Of a DNA stretch of 12,490 bases, positions 1-7,433 are shown piece by piece; the first letter of the stretch is position 1, and the number at the start of each line of letters is the position of its first letter. The notes beneath the pieces were generated by a model. The model did no database searches. It saw nothing but the letters and a program-made list of their open reading frames with translations, and was not told the DNA's origin. This stretch comes from Gammaproteobacteria bacterium (GTDB lineage Bacteria > Pseudomonadota > Gammaproteobacteria > Arenicellales > Arenicellaceae), in assembly GCA_030426005.1 (NCBI GenBank), contig JAUHZM010000063.1, positions 1-12,490 of the forward strand, in the 5' to 3' direction. The position numbers and the translations under genes were made by a program.

Positions 1-912
1 ATCGAATTGCCGTTTCTGCCGTTTGGCGAGTCAGTTTTGTCTTCCACCGAGGCATTGTCGTTGTCGGCTGTACCGAAAACACTGGCGGTGGTCGGTGGTG
101 GCTACATTGGATTGGAAATCGGCTCGGCGTTTGCCAAGCTGGGCGCGAAGGTGACTGTGGTCGAAGCGGCCGAGGGCATCTTGCCTCAGTATGATGCGGC
201 TCTGACCAAGCCGGTTGCCAAGCACTTAGAAACCTTGGGTGTGTCTGTGATGCTGAACACCAAGGCAGATAAGTTTGTCGACGGTGTGTTGCATACCGAC
301 AACCGTGACGTGAGCGCTGACAAAGTGTTGGTGACAGTAGGTCGCCGCCCTAATTTGGATACGGTTGGCGTGGACGAACTCATGTTGTCGATGAATGGGC
401 CATTTATTGATGTGAATGACGCGTGTCAGACCTCGATGCGTGGAATCTACGCCATTGGTGACGTCACGGGCGAACCAATGCTGGCACACCGTGCCATGGC
501 CCAAGGTGAGATGGTCGCCGAACGCGTTGCCGGGCATAAGGTCAGTTGGGACAAGCGCTGTATTCCGGCTGTTTGTTTTACCGATCCCGAGATAGTGAGT
601 TGTGGTTTGCTTCCACATGAAGTGAAGGATGCAAAGATCGGCGAATTTCCATTTGCAGCAAATGGTCGTGCCATGACAACCGAGCGTGATGACGGCTTTG
701 TGCGGGTTGTGGCGCGTGCTTCGGATGACGCAGTGGTCGGCATTCAGGCTGTCGGTGTTGGTGTCTCTGAGCTGTCTGCAGCGTTTTCGCTAGCAATCGA
801 AATGGGGGCCACGTTGGCTGATATTGGTGCAACCATACATGCGCATCCAACACAATCAGAAGGGTTGCAGGAAGCCGCACTACGCGCGCTCGGCAAGGCC
901 TTACATATTTAA
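1..912 (+). CDS. lpd: Dihydrolipoamide dehydrogenase (E3), 5'-truncated by window edge
   Basis: E3 is the flavoprotein that reoxidises dihydrolipoyl groups of 2-oxoacid dehydrogenase complexes with NAD+. The frame is open from base 1, so the N-terminal FAD domain with the redox-active CxxxxC disulfide lies upstream; about 300 residues remain of a usual 460-480. Visible in order are the NAD-binding glycine motif GGGYIGLEIG (bases 88-123) with a Glu ending the second strand (VTVVE, NAD-type), the second FAD motif GIYAIGD (about 442-462), the interface-domain start IPAVCFTDPE, and the C-terminal HxHPTxSE active-site motif (bases 838-861) holding the catalytic His/Glu pair. It stops 39 bases before a leucine-type dehydrogenase, so it may serve a branched-chain oxoacid dehydrogenase complex encoded upstream; that assignment is inference. 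Other FAD/NAD-linked reductases such as mercuric reductase lack this combination with the HPT motif and SSTEAL stretch, so the E3 call is firm. Confidence 0.93.
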   Translation: MELPFLPFGESVLSSTEALSLSAVPKTLAVVGGGYIGLEIGSAFAKLGAKVTVVEAAEGILPQYDAALTKPVAKHLETLGVSVMLNTKADKFVDGVLHTDNRDVSADKVLVTVGRRPNLDTVGVDELMLSMNGPFIDVNDACQTSMRGIYAIGDVTGEPMLAHRAMAQGEMVAERVAGHKVSWDKRCIPAVCFTDPEIVSCGLLPHEVKDAKIGEFPFAANGRAMTTERDDGFVRVVARASDDAVVGIQAVGVGVSELSAAFSLAIEMGATLADIGATIHAHPTQSEGLQEAALRALGKALHI

Positions 913-951
913 CCAGAATTAAGTTTGAGAGATTCCAAGAGGGGTTTAGCA

Positions 952-2010
952 ATGAAGGCGAGTGAATCACCATCGTTTGACAATCACGAGCATGTCGCAA
1001 AAATCGACGATCCTGTTAGCGGGTTGCGCGCGATTATTGCAGTACACAATACCAAGTTGGGACCAGCGGTCGGTGGATGTCGTATGTTCCCCTACGAGAG
1101 CGAAGCACAGGCGTTGGAAGATGTGTTGCGGTTAAGCCGAGGCATGACGTACAAGTCTGCCCTAGCCGGTTTGCCGATGGGTGGTGGAAAGGCCGTGATC
1201 ATCGGTGATCCTGCCAAAGATAAGTCCAAAGCCTTATTCCACAAAATGGGTGAGTTTATAGATTCGCTCAATGGGTTGTACGTGACTGCTGAGGACTCGG
1301 GAACCTGCGTAGATGACTTACGGATAATTGCCGAGCAAACGCCGCACGTATTAGGCGTGAATGCGGAGCAGGAATTCGGTGGTGATCCGTCGCCACTGAC
1401 CGCGTATGGCATTTTCTGCGGTATCCGCGCCGCGGTGAGCTACAAGCTACAGCAAGACAGCTTGGCTGGTGTCACTGTTGCGGTGCAGGGCGCTGGTGCC
1501 GTAGGCCGTTACCTGATCAAGCTGTTGATCGAAGCTGGTGCGAGCTGTGTGGTGTGCGATATTAATCCGCAAAACCTAGCGAAAGCCGAAGCGCTGGGTG
1601 CCAAGGTAGTGTCGGTTGATGAAATCATGCGTGTGTCTGCGGATGTCTTTGCACCGTGTGCTATGGGTGCGATTTTAAATGATGACACCATTCCTCAATT
1701 ACAGGCGACCATCGTTGCAGGTGGTGCGAATAATCAACTGGCGCGCGCCGAACATGGTGCGCAATTGCAGGCTCGCGGTATTCTGTATGCGCCTGATTTT
1801 GTGATTAATGCCGGCGGGATTATCGAAATTTATCGCCAGTTCAAGGATCTGCCTGTAGATGAGTGCCGTCGCAAAATTGAAGGCATCGGTGACACGCTGC
1901 ATAAAATCTTTGAGCGTAGTGACGCTGATGGCTTGACCACCGCGGAAGTCGCGGAGCAAATTGCCGAGCAGCGATTCAAACCAAATAATGGTGTCAGTGA
2001 CGCCGCCTAG
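952..2010 (+). CDS. Leucine dehydrogenase (Glu/Leu/Phe/Val dehydrogenase family)
   Basis: Predicted to deaminate L-leucine, valine or isoleucine to 2-oxoacids with NAD+ in the cytoplasm, feeding branched-chain amino-acid breakdown. The product is 352 residues, close to Bacillus leucine dehydrogenases (about 364). The substrate-binding and catalytic lysines sit at K68 (MTYKSA) and K80 (GGGK), with the catalytic aspartate at D115 (TAEDSGT); these match the Bacillus numbering I recall. The Rossmann motif GAGAVG is at residues 180-185, followed by D203 at the end of the second strand, which favours NAD+ over NADP+. The ATG at 952 is chosen over an in-frame TTG at 925 because AGAGGGG at 938-944 lies seven bases before it. 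The upstream neighbour encodes E3, 39 bases away, so the two are probably co-transcribed. Phenylalanine or valine preference cannot be excluded from sequence alone. Confidence 0.9.
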   Translation: MKASESPSFDNHEHVAKIDDPVSGLRAIIAVHNTKLGPAVGGCRMFPYESEAQALEDVLRLSRGMTYKSALAGLPMGGGKAVIIGDPAKDKSKALFHKMGEFIDSLNGLYVTAEDSGTCVDDLRIIAEQTPHVLGVNAEQEFGGDPSPLTAYGIFCGIRAAVSYKLQQDSLAGVTVAVQGAGAVGRYLIKLLIEAGASCVVCDINPQNLAKAEALGAKVVSVDEIMRVSADVFAPCAMGAILNDDTIPQLQATIVAGGANNQLARAEHGAQLQARGILYAPDFVINAGGIIEIYRQFKDLPVDECRRKIEGIGDTLHKIFERSDADGLTTAEVAEQIAEQRFKPNNGVSDAA

Positions 2011-2025
2011 ACGGATCGATTCTTA

Positions 2026-2047
2026 CCCGGCGGCCTTGGTCGCCGGG
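2026..2047 (+). terminator. GC-rich hairpin after the leucine dehydrogenase gene
   Basis: A perfect 7-bp stem (CCCGGCG at 2026-2032 with CGCCGGG at 2041-2047, 8-base loop) begins 16 bases after the stop codon. No T-run follows, so it is not a classical intrinsic terminator; it may block 3' exonucleases or act with Rho. The rest of the 208-base gap up to the rhomboid gene shows no clear promoter and no credible ORF. Confidence 0.4.
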
Positions 2048-2218
2048 CTTGCAGTATTCCCTGGCGTGTTGAAAGCACAACACGTCGAGCCTTGTACTTG
2101 GAAGATGGATTTTTCAAGCCTCTGTACGCCACTGCTCGCATGAGCTACCATTGGGCGCTACCCTGCTAAGTACACCTTACGCAAAACTCATCAAACCGTT
2201 GGGATCACAGTTGCTCGC

Positions 2219-3649
2219 ATGATTATTGTGCCGGTTGAAAAAAGGATTGATTGGAAGCGCCCGCCGATTGTGCTGCTCTCGATTGTCGTCCTGAATATTC
2301 TTATCTTCGCGTTCTATCAATCCAGCGATATGGAGCATGTCACTGAAGCGGTGTCTTTGTACGAGTCGTACGAGCTTGAAGAGTTGGAAATTAACGCCTT
2401 TCGCTCCTACATGCGCAAGGTTGATCCCAGTTATGAGATTGATCCAGATGATATGACGCTGGTTTGGCGTATGGCCAGCGATAAGCAGTTTGCACAGTTT
2501 CTGGACGAGCACCAAAAACGTTATATACCACTTAAAAAGCGTTCTAAGTGGAAGCGAGTTCGAGCACAGATAAATGAAGAAGTCGCTAAGATCAGTTCCA
2601 ATGCATTTGGACTTGATCCCAATAACATCTCACCGATCACATTGATAACACACTTATTTTTGCACGGAGGTATTGATCACCTACTCGGCAATATGGTGTT
2701 TTTGTTGCTCACGGGCTTCGCCGTGGAAGCCGCACTGGGTAGCAAGCGATTTCTAGCGTTCTATTTGATTTCCGGTATTGGATCGGGGTTGTTGTTTTCC
2801 GGCATCGAAACAATGTCGGGGTCCTTAAGTCCCAGTTTAATCGGTGCATCAGGTGCAATTTCCGGGGTAATGGCCATGTACGTGGTGTTATTCGGAATGC
2901 GCAAGATCGAATTCTTTTACTGGTTGTTTGTTTTTACCGGTTATTTTCGCGCGGCGGCAATTATTATGTTGCCGGCCTATATCCTCAAAGAGCTTTACAT
3001 GCTGTTCTTTGGTGAGTCGTCTAACGTGGCTTATATGGCGCACGTTGGCGGCTTTCTGACTGGTGCGGCCTTGGTTTATGTGCAGCGAAAGCTTCAATCG
3101 CATGTGATTGACGATGAGTATCTCGCCGAGCCAGTGGTGGATGTGGATCCGCGCTTACGGAGTTTACAGTCAATCTATAACCATCTAGGGCAGTGCGAAT
3201 TTAAGCAAGCTTATGCTTTATTAAAACCTCTGAAGCAATCCGACCCGAATAATCCAGAGTTAAACGAGATCGAGTTTAATATTTTCAGCGCTCTGAACGG
3301 CCCCCGCATTGGTGAGTATTTGGTTCAGCGAATTGGCAAGGCAGGCAATAGTAAGCGAATCCTGATTGCGCAATTGCGTATGTGGAATCGCATGAAGCCC
3401 GAAGTAAAAAGCACACTGTCATTTGAACAAAAGGCTTATCTATTGGGCAAGGCCTTGGAGCTGGGGCGACCAGATTTGTCAGAAGCGATCTTCTCTGAGC
3501 TGGAGTCTGAAACGGGTAGGGATTTAGAACTAGCGACCTTAGCACGACGTATCGCCATCCACTTTCAGAAGCTGGGGCGCGATGAAAAAACTCGGCACTA
3601 TGACCAACAAGCACGTGGTTTGATGGCATCACCAGGAGCGCCCGCATGA
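2219..3649 (+). CDS. Rhomboid-family intramembrane serine protease with helical C-terminal tail
   Basis: Rhomboids cleave transmembrane substrates inside the membrane with a Ser-His dyad. In this 476-residue protein the Ser is in GASG (S211) on one membrane helix and the His in AHVGG (H275) on the last; the core HxxxxHxxxN motif is H149/H154/N158. I read about six membrane segments: 15-33, 152-172, 177-197, 207-227, 240-262 and 272-290. Two features are unusual. A hydrophilic, charged stretch of about 100 residues (35-135) separates the first helix from the core. After residue 295 there is a 180-residue soluble helical tail that looks TPR-like (for example residues 312-350). The ATG has no strong Shine-Dalgarno. 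The stop overlaps the next start in an ATGA, so the two genes are translationally coupled. The catalytic residues are intact, so an active protease is likely; the substrate is unknown. Confidence 0.88.
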   Translation: MIIVPVEKRIDWKRPPIVLLSIVVLNILIFAFYQSSDMEHVTEAVSLYESYELEELEINAFRSYMRKVDPSYEIDPDDMTLVWRMASDKQFAQFLDEHQKRYIPLKKRSKWKRVRAQINEEVAKISSNAFGLDPNNISPITLITHLFLHGGIDHLLGNMVFLLLTGFAVEAALGSKRFLAFYLISGIGSGLLFSGIETMSGSLSPSLIGASGAISGVMAMYVVLFGMRKIEFFYWLFVFTGYFRAAAIIMLPAYILKELYMLFFGESSNVAYMAHVGGFLTGAALVYVQRKLQSHVIDDEYLAEPVVDVDPRLRSLQSIYNHLGQCEFKQAYALLKPLKQSDPNNPELNEIEFNIFSALNGPRIGEYLVQRIGKAGNSKRILIAQLRMWNRMKPEVKSTLSFEQKAYLLGKALELGRPDLSEAIFSELESETGRDLELATLARRIAIHFQKLGRDEKTRHYDQQARGLMASPGAPA

Positions 3650-4992
3650 CGCACTGTACCTACCACCCGTTAAAAAACGCCATTCGTACTTGCGAAAATT
3701 GCGATCATAATTATTGTGATGCCTGCTCAGATGAATCTGCGCTGCGGCATAACGTGGCTGCTGATCATGCTTGTTTCATTTGTGGCTTTAGTTTACTTAA
3801 CTTAAAAGCTGAGTCCGAAGTAGAACCTTTTTGGCGACGCCTTGGTGATGTTTACCTATACCCTTTAAGTGTGTCTGCCATCATCGTCTTATTCGTTACA
3901 TCGTTCTTGGCAGCAAGTTTCTCGAAATTGGGTCTGCTAAGCTTACTGCCGGAGATCGCCATTTCATTATATAGCTTTGCATGTTTGCGGGAGACTGCTC
4001 ATGGAAACTTGCAAGCACCTGGCGTTGAGGCCTGTTTTGAGGGGTCGATAAAGCCGGTGATCAGTGTCGTATTCGTGGTAGTTTTTGCGACTTTTACCAC
4101 GGCTAAAGTATTTACATCATTCGGCATGGGCTTGGGTATTTTGGCGGCATTTTTCTATATGGTGACCTTGCCCGCTGCCATTTTAGTCATTGCCATCGAA
4201 GGCGAGTTTTTTCCGGCCATCAATCCGCAACGTTTGATCTCCGTGGTGAGCGCGACCGGAACATCCTATTTTGTGATGTTACTATTTCTGTTCATGATGC
4301 TCGGTTCCGTCGGGCTACTCAGTTCTTTTGTTTTCAGTGAGCGGCTCACTTCATTTTCAATTTTTGCGCAGTCGCTGATATCGAACTACTACGGTATTGT
4401 GACCTTCCACATTCTTGGGTATCTGGTGTATCAAAATCGCTACAAACTCGGTTTTGAGGGACAAAGTAATATTACTGCGCCAGACATTCGTGATGATGCT
4501 GAATGGCTGAATGCGAAGCTTGAGGTGCTGATCAAGTCGGGAGACTATCCGGCGGCAATAGAACTGGCCAGGCAGCAAGTAGCTGCGTCCAATTCGCAAC
4601 TTTGGCATTGGACTAGATGCTTCAAATTGATGAGCACCGGTAACAAGTTTAAGGACCTTGAATCCTTTGCACCCAAGTATTTTGATAAGTTGGCGCTCAT
4701 GCGACATGATGATGAGCTGGCGGACAGCTATATCATGCTCAAAAAACGCGTTCCTAACTTTCAGTTTAAAGACCCTGAGCGCTGTATAACTGTGGCACGC
4801 AGTTTATTCGAACTGGGACAGTACCCATACATCATCGATATGTTGCAGGACTTCCATAAGCGTGATGCAGAAGACGATTTGATCAATTTGTCTTTGCAGA
4901 TGGTGCGTGACAGTTATCAGAAAATGCCGGGTAAGGAGAAGAACGCACAGTTTTTTCAAAATATATACGATATGCGCAACGCTTCGGTCTAA
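3646..4992 (+). CDS. Polytopic membrane protein with N-terminal B-box-like zinc cluster and TPR-like tail
   Basis: Function unknown. The 448-residue product starts with a dense set of potential zinc ligands: C4, H7, C16, C19, C24, C27, H35 or H41, C43 and C46. This is arranged like B-box or other binuclear treble-clef fingers, which usually mediate protein contacts. Then come about six hydrophobic segments (roughly 70-92, 96-115, 136-155, 160-184, 204-230, 243-262). A soluble helical tail from about 283 to the end looks like degenerate helical repeats (for example KSGDYPAAIELARQQV and ELGQYPYIIDML). There is no signal peptide, so the zinc cluster is probably cytoplasmic. The ATGA overlap with the rhomboid gene implies joint synthesis, and both proteins share a membrane-core-plus-helical-tail layout. 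It could be a substrate, adaptor or regulator of the rhomboid; this is inference from context only. Confidence 0.7.
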   Translation: MTHCTYHPLKNAIRTCENCDHNYCDACSDESALRHNVAADHACFICGFSLLNLKAESEVEPFWRRLGDVYLYPLSVSAIIVLFVTSFLAASFSKLGLLSLLPEIAISLYSFACLRETAHGNLQAPGVEACFEGSIKPVISVVFVVVFATFTTAKVFTSFGMGLGILAAFFYMVTLPAAILVIAIEGEFFPAINPQRLISVVSATGTSYFVMLLFLFMMLGSVGLLSSFVFSERLTSFSIFAQSLISNYYGIVTFHILGYLVYQNRYKLGFEGQSNITAPDIRDDAEWLNAKLEVLIKSGDYPAAIELARQQVAASNSQLWHWTRCFKLMSTGNKFKDLESFAPKYFDKLALMRHDDELADSYIMLKKRVPNFQFKDPERCITVARSLFELGQYPYIIDMLQDFHKRDAEDDLINLSLQMVRDSYQKMPGKEKNAQFFQNIYDMRNASV

Positions 4993-4994
4993 AC

Positions 4995-5024
4995 TTGCAT
5001 CCTTATTTTGCATACGGCTATCAT
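4995..5024 (+). promoter_or_regulatory. Candidate sigma-70 promoter for the DUF885 lipoprotein gene
   Basis: TTGCAT (4995-5000, 4 of 6 to the -35 consensus) is separated by 18 bases from TATCAT (5019-5024, 5 of 6 to the -10). It begins three bases after the preceding stop codon and would start transcription near 5031, leaving a leader of about 36 bases that contains the GAGAGG ribosome-binding site at 5054-5059. This suggests the lipoprotein gene is not simply part of the rhomboid operon. Confidence 0.4.
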
Positions 5025-5066
5025 CGGACCACATTCAACTAATCACTTCGCCTGAGAGGCTCAATT

Positions 5067-6965
5067 ATGCGACCCCTATACCTTGTTTTAACCTCTTGCT
5101 TGTTGTTAGCCTCGTGCGGCAATGCTGAGCAGTCTCAGCCTGCAAGCGACGCGCAGTTAAATGCGGCAGCCGAAGCGGCCGTGGCAACCGCGCCTGCAGC
5201 AGAAGAAAAATCCGAAACCGAAAAACTCAATGAGTGGTTTGAGGTCAAATACGAAGAGGAGCTCATGAAGAGCCCAATCGGTTTGACGTTCCAAGGTCGC
5301 AAAGAGCGATACGGTGAGTTGGATGATCTAACTGAGAAAGCACAAATTGAACAGATAGACTGGAAAGGTCAAACCGTGGCAGAAATGAAAGCCAAGTTTG
5401 ACTACGACAAACTCACGCCTGACGCGCAGCTTTCATACGACCTCTGGGAGCATCAATACCAGATGGCTGAAGCCAGTAAGCCATTCATGCGTCGTGGCTA
5501 TGTGTTCCACCAGATGAACGGTGTGCACTCGTTTATTCCGACCTTTATGATCAACTTCCATAAGGTCGACACTGAGCAAGACATGGTCGACTATATTTCT
5601 CGCTTACGCGCGATTGGCCCTGGTATGAATGAGTTGATTTCTCAGGCTAAAACGGCGGCCAGCGAAGGTGTACGTCCGCCACGCTTTGCTTATGAAATTG
5701 TGACTGATGAAGCCAAGGCCATCATTGCAGGAAAGCCATTCGATGAGAGCGAAACTGATTCCTCACTTTGGACAGACGTAAATTCTAAAGTCGCCGCATT
5801 GGTAGAGAAAGAGACCATTACTCAGGAGCGTGCCGACGAACTAACAGCGCAAGCGAAGGCCGCCTTGTTGGAAAGCATCGCACCTGCTTATGAGAGTTTA
5901 GTTAGCTTTCTGACGGACGATATCGAAAAGTCCGATGCCGTGGCACAGGGCGTCCACGCACTGCCTCAAGGTGGTGACTTCTACGCGTATCGCTTGAAGA
6001 CCATCACTACCACGGACATGACCGCCGATGAGATCCATGAGTTGGGTCTGAAAGAAGTTGAGCGCATTCGTGCCCAGATGGAGGCAATCAAAGAGCAAGA
6101 CGGTTTCGAGGGCACCTTGCAGGAATACTTTGCCCATATTCGCGACAGCAAAGACAATGCACGCTACTACTTTGATAATACGGATGAAGGCCGACAAGGC
6201 TATATCGACGCTGCTACTGCTGCGATCGACAACATCAAAAAGGAGCTGCCAAACTACTTCGGAATCTTGCCACAGGCAGACTTGGTCGTGAAACGCGTGG
6301 AAGCCTTCCGTGAGCAAGATGGTGCACCACAGCATTATTTTCCGGGCACGCCAGATGGCTCTCGTCCTGGCATCTACTACGCGCACTTATCTGATATGAA
6401 AGCCATGCCAAAGAATGAGCTGGAAGTGATCGCGTATCATGAAGGTCTGCCAGGCCATCATATGCAGATTTCGATTGCGCAAGAGTTAGAGGACATCCCA
6501 ACATTCCGAACGCAAGCTGGCAGCACGGCGTATATCGAAGGGTGGGCGCTTTACAGTGAAGCGTTGGCAAAAGAAATGCCAGACACCTACACGACCTTGA
6601 ATTCCGAGTTTGGTCGTTTAGGTAGCGAGATCTGGCGAGCGATTCGCTTGGTGGTTGACACCGGTATGCACCACAAAAAGTGGTCGCAACAGCAAGCGAT
6701 TGATTTCTTCGCCGCCAACTCACCAGCACCACAGCAGGCGATTGAAGCTGAAATTCGTCGTTATCTGGTTATTCCAGGTCAAGCCACAGCCTATAAGATT
6801 GGCATGATCGATATTCAGCGTTTACGTAAAATGTCAGAGGATGAGCTTGGCGACAAGTTTGATATCCGTGCTTTCCATGACACGATCCTGGGTGGTGGTG
6901 CTTTGCCATTAAACTTGCTGGAACGTAAGGTCAAACGTTGGATTCAGGATACTAAACAAGCCTAA
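5067..6965 (+). CDS. DUF885-family lipoprotein, predicted zinc-dependent peptidase
   Basis: The 632-residue product begins with a lipoprotein signal peptide ending in the lipobox LASC, with C17 as the lipidated cysteine. Residue 18 is Gly rather than Asp, so outer-membrane sorting is expected. A low-complexity Ala/Glu/Gln linker (about 20-55) leads into a DUF885 domain filling the rest. Its signature motifs are present: YHEGLPGHHMQ (H458, E459, H464, H465) and YIEGWALYSE (E491, E498). By family analogy these are the metal-binding and catalytic region of a gluzincin-like peptidase. DUF885 proteins are thought to be periplasmic peptidases, but substrates are mostly uncharacterised. The ATG at 5067 has GAGAGG seven bases upstream. 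The next gene starts 17 bases after its stop and is probably co-transcribed. Confidence 0.88.
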   Translation: MRPLYLVLTSCLLLASCGNAEQSQPASDAQLNAAAEAAVATAPAAEEKSETEKLNEWFEVKYEEELMKSPIGLTFQGRKERYGELDDLTEKAQIEQIDWKGQTVAEMKAKFDYDKLTPDAQLSYDLWEHQYQMAEASKPFMRRGYVFHQMNGVHSFIPTFMINFHKVDTEQDMVDYISRLRAIGPGMNELISQAKTAASEGVRPPRFAYEIVTDEAKAIIAGKPFDESETDSSLWTDVNSKVAALVEKETITQERADELTAQAKAALLESIAPAYESLVSFLTDDIEKSDAVAQGVHALPQGGDFYAYRLKTITTTDMTADEIHELGLKEVERIRAQMEAIKEQDGFEGTLQEYFAHIRDSKDNARYYFDNTDEGRQGYIDAATAAIDNIKKELPNYFGILPQADLVVKRVEAFREQDGAPQHYFPGTPDGSRPGIYYAHLSDMKAMPKNELEVIAYHEGLPGHHMQISIAQELEDIPTFRTQAGSTAYIEGWALYSEALAKEMPDTYTTLNSEFGRLGSEIWRAIRLVVDTGMHHKKWSQQQAIDFFAANSPAPQQAIEAEIRRYLVIPGQATAYKIGMIDIQRLRKMSEDELGDKFDIRAFHDTILGGGALPLNLLERKVKRWIQDTKQA

Positions 6966-6982
6966 GTCGACGTGCTGGACTC

Positions 6983-7399
6983 ATGGGAATAAACATCAAA
7001 TGGCGCTCACCAGATGAAGTCATCGGTGAGCGCTACATGCGTCGCTGGCACCTTCGACGCAAGCCTGGACGGCACAACTTGTATTTGCACCGCTACGATG
7101 GCAGTGATGATGATCGTGCTTTGCATGACCACCCTTGGCGATCGGTCGGTGTGGTACTGTGGGGGCGGCTATATGAAGCGACCCCTACCGGCGTTCGACG
7201 CCTTTGGCCCTTTATACCGAAATACCGCAGCGCAAAATATGCTCACCGGCTGATTCTTGAAAGTCGAGTTGCCTACACTTTGTTTTTCACCTTCCCCAAA
7301 GAACGCGAGTGGGGGTTCCTATGCCCCAAGGGTTGGGTCCACTGGCGTGAGTTCACCGATCACAGTGGCCAGCAAACGGGTGCCGGTTGCCCTGACTAA
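6983..7399 (+). CDS. Small conserved protein of cupin-like type, function unknown
   Basis: This is a 138-residue soluble protein without signal peptide. It resembles a family I recall from bacteria and phages with the pattern YLHRxxxSDDDRALHDHPW, then a glycine-bearing strand region, then EWGFxCPxGWVHWREF and a short Gly-Cys-acidic C-terminus (here GCPD). Here LHDHPW places H48, D49 and H50 together, with H88 and H120 as further possible metal ligands; this arrangement suits a small beta-barrel (cupin) metal site, but the fold is my inference. It starts 17 bases after the lipoprotein gene with only a weak ribosome-binding site, so it is likely translated from the same transcript. No enzymatic role can be assigned. 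The 3' end of the gene lies inside a stem-loop shared with the convergent fumC. Confidence 0.65.
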   Translation: MGINIKWRSPDEVIGERYMRRWHLRRKPGRHNLYLHRYDGSDDDRALHDHPWRSVGVVLWGRLYEATPTGVRRLWPFIPKYRSAKYAHRLILESRVAYTLFFTFPKEREWGFLCPKGWVHWREFTDHSGQQTGAGCPD

Positions 7400-7418
7400 G
7401 ACCCTTGGCAACCAGCAC
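7380..7418. terminator. Interrupted stem-loop at the convergent junction with fumC
   Basis: GTGC-C-GGTTGCC (7380-7391) pairs with GGCAACC-A-GCAC (7407-7418): 11 pairs with one mismatch and a 15-base loop. It covers the last codons and stop of the cupin-like gene and sits 16 bases beyond the fumC stop. Being symmetrical it could serve both strands. Neither side has a clear T-run, so it is at best an atypical terminator or an mRNA end-stabilising structure. Confidence 0.4.
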
Positions 7419-7433
7419 ACCGCCTGGCCTACC

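Noticed and set aside
1961..2143. 60-residue ORF bridging the end of the leucine dehydrogenase gene
   Set aside because: It overlaps the 3' coding end in another frame, crosses the hairpin at 2026-2047, and has no motif or ribosome-binding site.
5898..6386. 162-residue minus-strand ORF inside the DUF885 gene
   Set aside because: A shadow of the well-supported plus-strand coding sequence; its translation has no recognisable domain.
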